The notes below the pieces were generated by a model, which ran no database searches, was not told the origin of the DNA, and was given only the letters and a program-made list of their open reading frames with translations. The position numbers and the translations under genes are program-made. 64,000 nucleotides of DNA. Source: Diplolepis rosae (lineage: Eukaryota; Arthropoda; Insecta; Hymenoptera; Diplolepididae). Shown here in pieces: positions 11,958 to 22,392 of this stretch; position 1 is the first letter of the stretch; every line of letters starts with the position of its first letter. The DNA lies in contig JAPYXD010000045.1 in assembly GCA_030998225.1 (NCBI GenBank), positions 1,116,001 through 1,180,000 on the forward strand, read 5' to 3'.

Positions 11958-12474
11958 CCATCTGATCAAATTTGACCCGGACTGGTCCAGTTAAACCGGG
12001 CGCGTTAACCGAAACGGTAAAAAGCTTTTTTTCTAGGTTGGTAACACCTTTGACAGTCGTGTGAAGTTTGAGCGGGAGACGTCCATTAATGTGCACAGTG
12101 GGTCCATTCATATAGGAGAAGAGGGGTACGAATTATAGTGTTTGCTATCAACGCGTGGTGGGGCTATTGTCGCTACCGATGTTCTTTTTAACCTGTTGTA
12201 ACCATAGCAACCATAGTTTGATATTCTTTTTATAAAATCAGATGGTATAAATCATTAATTCATGTTTAAAAAATGTCCGCTCTTTAGAATATACCTAGTA
12301 AGAAGGTGGGCTTTGAATGACATTTCAATGCCATTCAATGCCCAATTAATGGGTTTCGGTGGTTTCGTTTGCATTGATATTAGTTCTTGCTATCATAACT
12401 TGGCGGCGCTAATGCTCATTTTCACTTTTTTAAGTACCCTCCTAAAATATATGGTAGTGGACGTACTGTGATTA

Positions 12475-13266
12475 ATGTGTGTTTGGCAGCCATCGGTTTA
12501 TGACGCGAAAAGTTTGTCTGGCGATTTTTACTACGGAAAAAAAATTGAACGAGTTTGCTTGAAATTTTGTGATTTAAATGGAATTACGGCTACGGAATCA
12601 TTGAAAATGTTGCAGAAATGTTTTGGGGAGTCTACTCTATCGAGAACGCAAGTATTTGAGTGGCATAAAGCATTCAGTAAGGGTCGTGAGGTCGTAGAAA
12701 ACTTGCCTCAGGCGAGTCGTCCATCCACTTCTGTTAGCGACGATAACATCGAAATAGTGACGAAAATTGTGCTCGGAAATCGTCGTGTTCCCAATGGGCA
12801 CACGATATTAGAAACGTTTATATAACATTCTACAAACGTTCTAGGAACATCCCAATGTCCGAAAGACGTTCTTAGAACGTTTTTGGAACGTCTTTCGGAC
12901 ATTGGACATTGGGATGTTCCTAAAACGTTTGTAGAATGTTACATAAACGTTTCTAATATCGTGTGCCTATTGGGTTGGCATTAGAGAGGTAGCAGAGGCT
13001 CTTAACATCTCTTATGGATGACTGAATGTTTGGCTAAACACGAAAGAAAAGTTATCGCTCAGTCACCGCATTCGCCAGATTTGGCTCCCTGTGACTTTTT
13101 TCTATTTCCAAAACTGAAATATCCGCTCCGGGGAACGCGCCATGCGTCGATTCAGGCCATAAAAAGATATTTGCTGAAGGAACTAAAGGCCATACCGGCC
13201 GGGGCCTATAAGAAGTGTATGGAAAATTGGATTAACCGTTGGCATGCTTGCATTGGTTTAAAATGA
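12475..13266 (+). pseudogene. mariner transposase fragments interrupted by a MITE
   Basis: Segment 12500-12789 reads as the helix-turn-helix domain ending NIEIVTKIVLGNRRV. The frame resumes right after the MITE as GIREVAEALNISYG, then meets a TGA and jumps to CLAKHERKVIAQSPHSPDLA and WINRWHACIGL. Removing the MITE plus its 2-bp duplication restores the NRRV-GIREV reading, which shows the insertion hit a once-continuous transposase gene. Confidence 0.8.
12790..12974. mobile_element. 185-bp palindromic MITE in mariner
   Basis: It is almost one perfect hairpin. The ends are CCCAATGGGCACACGATATT and, inverted, CCCAATAGGCACACGATATT, and pairing continues nearly to the centre near 12882. It is flanked by TT on both sides (12788-12789 and 12975-12976), which removal of the element reduces to one copy in the mariner frame. 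It carries no ORF of its own. Confidence 0.8.
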
Positions 13267-13358
13267 GCTCATTTTAAAGGCGATAATAAAGATTTTTATT
13301 AAAATACATAAAAATGTTGTTTTTTTTTAACCAGTCTGGTTTAAATTTGATCAAATGG

Positions 13359-13702
13359 TATATATACTTCAAAACATATGAAATTGACACTTGGACACTT
13401 GGGTACCTTCCCTCGTTAGCAAAAAATCCAAAATCTGGTTTCTTATGACAATGACGATCAGTTTCGTTCCGTGATGTTCTGAAATCGGCAACATAGAAAA
13501 ATGTGATCAATTTACATTTTTTTTTAATGTCTAAGTTCGTTATCAAACTTATTTAACTTTTTAGCAAATATTTTTAGCTTTATATAATTCTTAAAAAATC
13601 AACTTTCTTGCAAACGACACTGATCAGTAAACTTTTCTGATTTGACTTGCTAATTAAGAAATACCCTGTATGTTTTCTATAAATGCATTAAATATCTCAT
13701 AC
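13359..13702. other. no gene recognised; LUBEL intron or downstream DNA
   Basis: It lies downstream of the last visible LUBEL exon on the minus strand. I looked for a following exon with the usual C-terminal HYVEYL-type text and did not find it. Confidence 0.4.
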
Positions 13703-15158
13703 CTGCATAAACCTGCTTGTCCCTCCACAACTTCGGCATTACAAACAGCGTCGATTACTCCGGTTGGTGTCTCTCTTTGTAGTTGCACTTTGCACTTCTG
13801 TTCACTATTAGTACCCTGGGTATTATATTCGATACCGTTCTCTTTTAGTAGCTGCTGTAGTTGTACTGGCTCTTTATCTCGCAGATAAAATAAACAATTT
13901 CTTGGATGATGTGCATGAAGTCCTAACTTGTAACAATATGTGCTAACTCCGCAGTTTGTTCCCATTACAAAAGCATTCCCACAGCCACAACAAAATTCAT
14001 ATTTGCATTGGATGCAAGTAAAATGCATGCAGCCTGAAATAAAGTTTCGTTAGCACATCAAATTAAATAGTTTATGCTGAAATGGGTGAAAATAAGATGT
14101 GATTGGAAAATTTGTTCCTTTAGTAAGAATTTTTAATGACCTATCAAAATTTATCATGAGACTTACTGAAGAAAAAAAATTATTAGGAAGATGTATCAAT
14201 TACCTCCACGGGATAATAAATACTTGAATTTGCATTTTGGACAATCTATTCCATTATCTGCTAAATGTTTTGCAAGACCTGCTGCTTGGTTATCTGGATC
14301 ATTTTCATCTTTCCATGCAGCGAATTGGTCACAACTAATACCTTCGTGCTGTTTTTCCCACTGATTTCAGGAAAATATAATTAATTTTGCAAATGACTTA
14401 AAAACTTTTTATGTTAAGAATGAACACTTACAGGCCTTCGACAAAAAGCGCAAGTGAGAGATTGACAATCTGGACAAATCAGTCGTTTTTGATTCGGATT
14501 TGCATAAAACCCGCTCGAACACTGAAAGGTAATGGACATATTTTTTACCGTCCAATTACTCAATAATCACTCAAATAGCAGGACAATAATTATTCAAAGA
14601 AAACATCTTTTACCTGAACGCACCACTTGAAGTTCGGATCTTGCATTAAAGTTCTATCTCTAAGTTTCCTCTGAAATAGTTCGTAAATTGGCGAATCCAA
14701 AAGGGACTTCAATTGTACGTGCAATATACTAAAATACTCGAAAATTTCATCTTCAGTAGCATCTGTCATGTTGGGTTCTTGGCAAAACGGACATACAACA
14801 TCCGTGATACTACGATCACTGATTTGGATTGTAAAATAGTTTTTTGCACAGTCATTGCAACAACGATGGGTACATTTCAGCATAGAAACCATCTGCAGTT
14901 TTATTACATTACTAGTTGAAAAACGGAAACTTTTATATAAATCAGAAACATTATCTGTACCTGGCTTATAGGGAAATGATTTGTGCATAGCTCACATTCC
15001 TGATGTAGAAAATTTATGTCTGGTTCCATGCTGGAACATTCTTTTACTGCTTGAAATACCTCTTGGTTTCCAAATTTTGAGGGTGATGAACTTGCTGCTA
15101 TTTTGTCATTATTACAAGCTGGTGTTTGGCCTTTAATGGACAGCCAACGAGCGACTTT
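13703..15158 (-). CDS. LUBEL: LUBEL/HOIP-type RBR E3 ubiquitin ligase, five exons (partial)
   Basis: Five minus-strand exons with GT-AG borders join in phase: 15158-14961, 14892-14614, 14521-14432, 14360-14204 and 14033-13703, about 351 residues. They carry a UBA-like helix region ([17 protein letters not shown]), RING1 (CELC ... [18 protein letters not shown] ... CPFC), the IBR (KWCVQC ... CPDC ... CAFCRRP) and RING2 ([20 protein letters not shown]), in which the Cys of GGCMHF is the expected catalytic residue. The linear-chain-determining extension follows ([15 protein letters not shown]). In insects and mammals this family makes Met1-linked ubiquitin chains in NF-kappaB/immune signalling. 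Upstream exons and the final ~80-100 residues are not in this block. The reading frame is clean, so I call it a live host gene rather than a pseudogene. Confidence 0.9.
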
Positions 15159-16129
15159 CTAAAAAATGAATGTTTAATTATAATTATAATAACTAATGGA
15201 GTTTGTCAGAACTATCAACCATCCTAATTAAAAATTTTCATTGGTAATTTGTGAACAAATGTTTCTTGAGTCAGTTAAATTGAAAGTAAAAAAATTATTT
15301 TCTAATTAGTAAAGATATTAAAATCTAAGGATATACGGTGTTCAGACTTTCGTGGTTGAACTGTTTTTATTACCGAACATGAATCTTCTTTATAGGACCT
15401 GTATATATACAAAGGTAAAACAAACAGGTGCCGGAGAGTATGGCTGCAAGGATGGACACAGACTTATTATCCCACAAGAAAAATTTGCAAACATATTTTG
15501 AGCAGAGCTCATAAAGATTTTGGCATATGCGCAAAAGTTGGAGGAGGAGAGGTCTCAGGTTGTAAACAGACATTGGACAGACTAGCAAAAAATGTCAATA
15601 TTGCACTGCTGTCGGAACCTACAGTTAGCGTTAAAGGGAATAAAGCTACCAACAAACAGACCAGGTATAGGGCAAAAATGACCCTTATAAGACCACAGTC
15701 GACGGCGGCAACGTTCTTATCACTCTACAGCTGCTGCAGACTACTATTTTGCGGAGTATGTATCATAAAGTGTTGTTTTCTGTATAGTAAAAGCATTCTA
15801 GAAATTTTTTAAATCTTCTACGTGTACAATAGGATGGGCTGAAAAACCCAAAATGTAATAGGGCACGAAAGTTTGCTTTTGAAGATACAAATCGAGGCCA
15901 AAAAATATTTTGAAATCTGTTAATATTTGACCCTTGCGCATTGAGATCAAAGTTTCAAATTTGTTTACCAATTATTGTGTATTTTCTTCAAATTGTTCAT
16001 ATTCCAGTGTTGGACATCAAAAAATTATTTTCGTGCTCACAAGTGCGTGAATTCAATTCAAAACCTTCAAGCTATAAGCAAGTAACCCCTTTTTCTTATT
16101 CCTCATTAGACTCATTTTCCTCCGACTAG
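15159..16129. other. intron/unassigned, with a possible retroelement endonuclease scrap
   Basis: It begins with the intron upstream of the first visible LUBEL exon. On the plus strand, 15541-15670 contains NVNIALLSEPTVSVKGNK, which resembles the N-terminal endonuclease region of non-LTR retrotransposons (..ALISEP..). It is too short to be sure. No other coding sequence seen. Confidence 0.25.
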
Positions 16130-16725
16130 CGTGCCGCTACATTTATTTAAGAAATTAGCGTCAGAACGTTTCGTTTCTTTCAGAGAATGGCGAGTCTATC
16201 ATAGACGGGCCAAAATATGTGCTAAAAATTATAGAAACATTAAGGTTCTTACCTGAATGCCTTCTCCATACAGTAGACCCTGTCATCGAACTCAACACGT
16301 TCTTTGCCTATGAAAATTTGCTTTTAGCAATAGTAATGAACGAAAGGAGAAATATTAGGAAACTTGGCCTAAAAAGAATCTTTGAGACAAGGAAATCACC
16401 TATGAAACGATTAACTTTTCTGCGACAGATCATAAAGAAATTATTGACTAGAGCTCCACCAAACTCTCCTCACCACCTCTTTTGCGTCATGTTTTGACAG
16501 AACACATCAACTCAATACAAAAATCTGGATCTATCCCAGATTGGGATATCAATGACTTCCCCTGATATACTCATTTAGTTAAATGCTTTGTTGAATTAGT
16601 AACGAAGGCTACAGGGAAAGTTGTTGGGTTCAAAAATAGAGATGGTTTAATTCGGACCACATTGATGTCCAGGAAAGTCATGCGATCCTTTACAAATAAG
16701 GCACAATTTACCATGAAAGAGTAAA
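16130..16725 (+). pseudogene. repeat-encoded protein remnant (unknown function)
   Basis: A plus-strand series of open pieces reads ..GESIIDGPKYVLKIIETLR.., then NTFFAYENLLLAIVMNERRN and IRKLGLKRI, and after a frame change SSPPLLRHVLTEHIN, WDINDFP, LVKCFVELVTKATGKV and KNRDGLIRTTLMSRK. This matches, from memory, the C-terminal half of a widespread multi-copy protein of insects and cnidarians with an ENLLLAM..DER..IRELG..RI pattern, usually found in repeats. It has a premature stop at 16495-16497 and at least one shift, so it is a fossil. The function of the family is unknown to me. Confidence 0.4.
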
Positions 16726-16862
16726 AATAAAAGTATAAGTATGAGTTTTTTTTATAGCCGATTCAAATTCCAAATGTTAGATGGTGCACGCTGTACATTT
16801 TGAAAAGTTCGGCAATAAAATAATGGTCATAGAAAACAGAAAAATTTTCTTACGGATGAAAC

Positions 16863-17144
16863 TGTTATGAGTAAAAACAAGTGCTTATGTTTTTAAAAAA
16901 CTGCTGAGTCATCTAACTGATGCTCAGCCTTTCTTTATTCGGCAGAGGTACGATATACAGTCGCTATGATATGGCTATTTGCAGAATTGCAAGCTGCCAC
17001 AAACAAAAAGAAGAAGAAGAAGTACGATATAGAGTCGTTGAAGACTAATGTGAAACTGAACTGAACTGCCACCGGGGCCCAGTGCCACGCCTTATACACT
17101 CTCCGGAGAAAGGGAGTGGAAGTAGGTCATCAGAGCTCATAACA
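16863..17144 (-). repeat. 3' LTR of the errantivirus-like element
   Basis: It matches 19572-19779 but is longer, because it contains an extra stretch near 16963-17033 that ends in an AAG/GAA microsatellite (17009-17021) and is bounded by two copies of a GTACGATATA(C/G)AGTCG motif. This looks like a local insertion or duplication after integration. Confidence 0.75.
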
Positions 17145-17995
17145 CCCCCTTGTATAGACAGAATTTAGTCCCTTAAATTTTGATTCGCTTATTTTTTAGT
17201 ACATCCGGCATTAAAAGTTGCATGCTTGCGTTATAAGTTATTACATGTGTCTGAGTTTCAACTTTGATTTTAACGCAGAATAAACATATCTTCTTAGAAA
17301 TACAATTCTTTACAAGATCTAAAAGACCTATCCTATGCGCTATGTACAGTGTTCCTATGGCTAAAGCAGTGTTTCCTAAATAATTTAGGTATCCTAATGC
17401 CGTTTCTGTCCATGTTTCTGTTCGCCTATGTTGAGCTATAGTTCGCAACATATTTTCGGTGTCATCTAAGCTCAGACGTGCTTGTCTTTTTGCGTGAATT
17501 CACGTCTCAGGAATTAATAGTTAGTATTTGTTCATACTCAATTCTGGTGTTTATTGGTTTAGGTTCTGTACAGTAATTGGTAATGGGAACAGAAATCTCA
17601 TTGTTCTGAATTCTATAAATTCCGCCTGGTATGTTTTCTTGATCTAATACAAGTACATCCTGATTTCGATCAGTCGTTGCTATTCTGAATAATTTTGTTG
17701 TCTTTCCAAGGATAAATTCTCCGTCTTCGTGGGGCGGTAATTTTATGTTGTCGAGTATTGAAAATTCTGATGTTATTGCATAACGTCGATATTTAGAACA
17801 GAATTTTTATCCTATTATTCCTTCTTCCGGAAGTGGGAAATTGTTAGGTATAAAATGAAATATGTGTGATTGTCCAAATAATGTTAAATTAACTGTTTCT
17901 TTAGAGATGTGTTCGTCTCTACTGAAACATTTCATATGTTTTCGGTATTGAATAATTAATTTAAAAACTCTGAATGTAAATTTCAAATATCTCAA
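17145..17995 (-). pseudogene. errantivirus-like env remnant
   Basis: Minus-strand open pieces follow one another. 17995-17807 is an N-terminal scrap. A clean ~85-codon stretch from about 17775 to 17512 begins near SILDNIKLPP and ends NTRIEYEQIL before a stop. 17451-17173 holds a hydrophobic span (YLNYLGNTALAIGTLYIAH), a cysteine tail and HVITYN. The layout matches the remnants at 10363-10887 and 59707-60050, and its position directly before the 3' LTR fits env. Stops and shifts mark it as inactive. Confidence 0.5.
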
Positions 17996-18179
17996 ATATT
18001 TTAAACATCAAGTATTTTATTTATTTTCAAGATTATTTTCTTTAATATTAGACGTGTAATTGCTTGTCATATGATTATTTCCGATTCGTTGTAATCTGAA
18101 GATGGGGAGCCAATAGAAATAGTTAAAAGAAACTTATTAAAAAAATTAAGTTTTTATTAAATAATTAATATTTTGGCAC

Positions 18180-18960
18180 ATTATCCCGTTGGTATACCAG
18201 GTCTAGAAGTATGAAACCGGAATTTTTTTGCAAAAGTTACACGTCTGTTGCATGAAAATAATCAAAAATATTTTTTCAAAGTAATCTCCATTGATATTTA
18301 CACATTTTTCACACCACTCCGGAAGGTGATGAATGCCACGCCAATAAAACTGTTCGTCTTTTAAATCAAACCAGTTATCCAGCCATTCTCGTACATTTTC
18401 GTACGAAGTGAAGCGTTGTTCAGCGAGAGCGTAGCCCATTGATGCGAACAGATGGTAATCCGACGGAGCCAAGTCTGGAGAATAAGCGGCATGCGCCAGT
18501 ATTTCCCAACTGAACGTCTCGATCATTTCCTTGACCCGTTTCGCTGTGTGTGATGGGGCATTATCGTGAAGAAAAATGACTTTGTGTTGCCTTCTTCGAT
18601 AATCCGGTCGTTTTTCTTGTACTGCTCGATTTAAATCGATCATTTGCTGCTGGTAGCGATTCGTGTTGACAGTTTCACCAGGTTTTAGCAGCTCATAATA
18701 GATAAACCCTTCTGATCCCACTCTTCGAACTTTTTCGGTGGTTTTCCACGATCTTCGTTTCTCACATCAAAATTACCACTTTTGAATTTTTTAAACCACT
18801 CGAAACACTGTGTTTTGCCAAGAGCATGTTCACCGTAAGCTTCGACAAGCATTCGATGCGATTCTGCAGCAGTTTTCTTCAAGTGATAACAAAAAACCAG
18901 TGCTGTCCGCAAATCGTAGTTCGTAGGCACAAAACTCGACATGTTGATGCTTGTAGTAAA
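18180..18960 (-). pseudogene. mariner with central deletion, inserted in the LTR element
   Basis: The N-terminus MSSFVPTNYDLRTALVFCYH runs to KPPKKFEE near 18720 and is then joined, after loss of roughly 90 codons, to [16 protein letters not shown]. The first catalytic Asp (TGDE region) is in the deleted part. The second (FLHDNAPSH) and third (YSPDLAPSDYH) are present. The C-terminus HHLPEWCEKC..NGDYFE is intact. Both ends carry ATACCAG-like text (near 18194 and 18970 inverted), but a full pair of terminal repeats is not clear. Confidence 0.75.
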
Positions 18961-19571
18961 TACACTGGTATATCGAACTTGGGTTGTTGTCTACTGAAAA
19001 TCTTTCTCAGCTGCTAGAGGGAGAAGATGGCGGTTCACAAATTGTTTTTACAAATTTTATTTCTTATTTTTCTAGGCAATAACGCTTTCTTTCTCAATCA
19101 ACGCTGAGTCTGAGGAACGGATTCCGTAGAGAACCCTGCTACTGCTCACGCTGATGACGTGTCAATCGCCTACTGTCATTGAGTGCTGTCAATATGCCAG
19201 GTTGACGCACCGTAGTTGACGTCACTGTTGCTATGCCGGTCTTCCTTAGGCCTTATCGTTTGCATAACGTGCCTCTTCCGCCAGTTTGCGGGCCTCGTTC
19301 TATTTTTAAACTTTGAGAAACTCGATTTTTCGTAGTATAATGGTTACTTGATTCACCATTAATTTTTAATCAAGTAACTACTTGCTGGGTTGTCGGGCTT
19401 ACACGTAGGAGAGTCCGGAGTTCACTTTTCTTTGAGTTCCGTAGAACTCTTTCTTCTCTGCTTCCTTGGTTCGTTTCGCCGATAGGTTTCTATATGGCTT
19501 CTCTCGTTCCGTAAAAAACCGAGATTTAATTCTTAAGACCGAGAAGACTCATCCTGGCAGGATTTCCAAAA

Positions 19572-19779
19572 TTTTATGAGTAAAAACAAGTGCTTATGCT
19601 TTTAAAATACTGCTGAGTCATCTAACTGATGCTCAGCCTTTCTTTTTTCGGCAGAGGTACGATATACAGTCGTTGAAGACTAACGTGAAACTGAACTGAA
19701 CTGCCACCGGGGCCCAGTGCCACGCCTTATACGCTCACGGGAAAAAGGGAGTGGAAGTAGGTCATCGGAGCTCATAACA
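19572..19779 (-). repeat. 5' LTR of the errantivirus-like element
   Basis: About 208 bp, matching the 3' LTR at 16863-17144 without its ~70-bp extra block. The tip at 19572 reads TTTTATGAG where the other copy has TGTTATGAG, so the terminal dinucleotide has mutated. Just inside lies a TGG-starting stretch (TGGAAATCCTGCCAG on the minus strand) that could be a primer-binding site; I cannot assign its tRNA. Confidence 0.7.
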
Positions 19780-19783
19780 AAAC

Positions 19784-21560
19784 TTCTGTGGACATTTTTT
19801 TAATCCGAAACTCGAAAAATATGGTTTTTCATTCGGATCATACAACATTAGTTTATAATTAACCTTATATTAATTTTTTCACACCGTTGTCATCGCTAGA
19901 GCCTCTCGAATAAAGGTGGATGAGATTTGTGTAGATACGTTAAAAAATAAATTTTTTACAGCGAGTTAAGTATTGAAAAACATGGATTTTTCAATAACGA
20001 AATTTTGCGATTTTTATTTCTTTTCGCAAAAACTATTAGCTCGATGAAATAAGTGTAAAAGTAGACTAATATTCATTATTTAAGACCTATCGACTAGTAT
20101 TTTTTATCACTAGTTTAGACTCTTGATTTTAAAGTGTGATGTCACCGCGCGGACAATACTTTTCCCTTTTTTCGAGTGCGTGACCGGTTATTGCACGAAA
20201 TATACCTTGGAAATTGAGTATTTGCAAATCGTGAATTTCGAAATTTATAATTTTGAAATTTGAAAACTTGCATTTTTTGGATTTTAAAATTCTCTGAATT
20301 TCATAATAAAAAGTAAGAAGTCGAACTTGATAATTTTCAAATATTCAAATTGAAAATTTTTAGATGCCCACTGGAAATCTAAATTTTTTGAATCGGATTT
20401 GTCAAATTTGTAAATTAGCAAACTTACAAATTCACAATTGTGAGGCTTGGACTTTACAATTTGAGTATTTGCAAATACAAACTTAGAAATAATAAAAAAA
20501 ACTTACAAAAAATTTCACGATTTTAGGGTAACGGATTGATGTATGATTGCATTTTTCGAAAATAAATGCCAATGAAGCAAACCGAGAAAATTTTTTAAAA
20601 TCTATCACATACTATTTCAACTTTTTCGTAAAGGTATATGACAACTTCAGAGCAATAAAAATTACCGTAGACTCACGTAGAGCTTTTACACGTAACATAT
20701 CACCCAATAAGTTTCCGATTTGACATATAGATGGTACCACTGCTGTCAAATCCATATGATTTCTCAATAGTACCAATCTTCAAACGTCAAGTATCAATAT
20801 TTCATGACAATCTGACGTTTAGTTCAAAAGTTACAGAGCGTTAAGACGATTAACAGTCGCACTACGAAATGGTGGAATAAAAAAAAAAATTTCTTCAATT
20901 TGGAATTATTAGCATCGGAGATGATGAAATCCACTTTTATTGATTTGGCTTTCTAAGCCCTACTGTAGTCGAAATTTGAGAATGCTCGAAAGTGAAACGT
21001 ACCCATCATAGATGGTAAAAATTTGCCTCAATGTTTCCATTTTCAAACACGCGCTGATTCCGAAACTCTGCTCTATACGATGAAGTATTTTTACATCAAA
21101 AGATTCGCTAAAATGATATAAATTCTGCTATTATGTCTCATTATTAGACTCAAATTTTAGACAGACAGCGAGTAATGATTGACATAATAAACTTTATCAT
21201 TATGATGGGACTTTTTCACAACTTTTTACAATAGTTCTGGTTTATTCTCTAAAATGGTACTTCTTCTCACGAAACGCAATGCATTTTCTCAAACGACTCT
21301 AGACGTGGATTTTTTTGGACAATTCAGAAATGCTTAAAAGTCACTTTCGGAAAAAAAGAGGGTTACCCCCTTTTGGACGCCAGCCATTCAAATATATTGA
21401 TGCGGCAGTATTTTACTCATTTATGTGCTTAAGTATTATTTGCTGATGACTTGGAGTAAAATGTAAGCTGCTATTTTTCTTACTAGCTTAACCATTTGAT
21501 TGAAAATGAGCCTTAATTGAATTTATGATTTTTTCGGAAATGCCATCACCTTGTTCAAGG
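19784..21560. other. AT-rich DNA, cryptic simple repeats, no gene
   Basis: 20210-20480 is made of repeated AAATTT/GAAATTT-like words (for example GAGTATTTGCAAAT occurs near 20216 and 20463). 20700-20880 looks like the 5' flank of a Tc1/mariner element (CACCCAATAAGTTTCCG). 21130-21290 is an inverted copy of 43855-43990. No coding sequence supported. Confidence 0.4.
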
Positions 21561-21629
21561 ATGAAATATGCGAGTTGTCAACGAATTTCGTCATGCGGTA
21601 CTCATGGATAGGCTTAACTGCCGAAAACG

Positions 21630-21872
21630 TCATGGAATTGATAAATTTGGATTTTTCTCAACACTTTCACTCACAGCAGCAATATTCTCAGCTGGACGAC
21701 CTTTACGAACACGTGCTGCTGTTGGTTTGTTGTGTACCGAACCAGTAGACTCAAATTTATTTACCAAATTTCTAATAGCTGTCTCAGAAAGATGATTATA
21801 ACGATTGCAAATATCTGAAAATTTTGCGACATGTAGTTTCCACAGAATCACTATTTTCGTAGTGGATTTCAA
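21630..21872 (-). pseudogene. Tc1-like transposase N-terminal (helix-turn-helix) remnant
   Basis: A minus-strand open stretch of 80 codons contains NHLSETAIRNLVNKFESTG and then VRKGRPAENIAAVSESVEKN, the N-terminal DNA-binding region (DUF4817 type) of insect Tc1/mariner-related transposases. It resembles the start of the element at 47426-48364 (..RSEEIIAAVSASIKSEPN). No catalytic domain follows. Confidence 0.6.
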
Positions 21873-22109
21873 TGATCTTCTCCAACGCTAACCAATGGAG
21901 TGTTTGATTTAGATGTCAGTAGTTCAAGATCAATACTCACACCCCGAGAGAAACTTCCTGTTCTGCACCACTTTCTAATGTTCACCTGCTACAGTTTTGG
22001 TTGCCAATCAACCCTACCTCGTATACTCATCCTCGACCCGTTTAGAGAATCTTTGGATATTATACACTGCAAAACATCAAGGAATCTCAAAAGAACTATA
22101 ATTTGGAAG

Positions 22110-22392
22110 GGCAAGTGATCGAAGTTGATCTTGTTAGATCTGGTCAGATCAAATTCCCAGATCTAACCAGATCTTGATTTTGTCGAGATCTGACCAGATC
22201 TACTTCAGATCTGATCAGACCTACTTTGAATATGACCAGATCTACTTCAGATCTGACCAGATCTACTTTAGATCTGATCAGATCAACTTTAGATTTGATC
22301 AGATCTGGTCAGATCTCGACAAAATCAAGATCTGGTTAGATCTGGGAATTTGATCTGACCAGATCTAACAAGATCAACTTTTTCTTCGCGGG
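22110..22392. mobile_element. GATC-rich foldback MITE, copy 1
   Basis: A hairpin whose arms are built from AGATCTGGTCAGATC-type words. The outer arm reads AAGTTGATCTTGTTAGATCT and is mirrored on the right (AGATCTAACAAGATCAACTT). The right tip is CGCGGG; the left tip is degenerate. Most of the element consists of GATC tetramers spaced a few bases apart. It lies directly upstream of a mariner coding remnant. A second copy is at 28144-28383. Confidence 0.75.

Larger units (their letters stand above)
11958..13358 (+). mobile_element. mariner element, internally deleted, ~28-bp inverted ends
   Basis: The left end CCATCTGATCAAATTTGACC is matched on the right by CCATTTGATCAAATTTAAAC in inverted orientation, with TA-rich flanks. 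The plus strand holds an N-terminal transposase piece (12475-12787; ..RTQVFEWHKAFSKGREVVE..) and a C-terminal piece (13020-13266; SPHSPDLAPCDFFLFPKLK). About 150-170 codons between them, including the first two catalytic Asp residues, are deleted. A palindromic MITE (12790-12974) is inserted in the N-terminal part. Confidence 0.8.
16863..19779 (-). mobile_element. LTR retroelement with 4-bp target duplication, most of gag-pol lost
   Basis: Two direct repeats (16863-17144 and 19572-19779) have matching inner text (CTGCTGAGTCATCTAACTGA and others) and imperfect inverted tips: TGTTATGAG at one end, CTCATAACA at the other. The 4 bases AAAC sit at both outer edges (16859-16862 and 19780-19783), as for Ty3/Gypsy errantiviruses. 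In minus orientation a polypurine run (AAGGGGG) abuts the 3' LTR. The interior keeps an env piece (17145-17995), a mariner (about 18180-18960) and about 600 bp that may be leader. No gag, protease, reverse transcriptase or integrase is recognisable. Confidence 0.75.

Noticed and set aside
14893..14988. Start of the RING1 exon at an upstream Met ([10 protein letters not shown]...)
   Set aside because: That frame reads through a GT-AG intron (14960-14893); the spliced exon 15158-14961 gives the correct [16 protein letters not shown] junction.
15541..15670. Endonuclease domain of a second non-LTR retrotransposon
   Set aside because: Only a short NIALLSEP-like match; not enough for a call.
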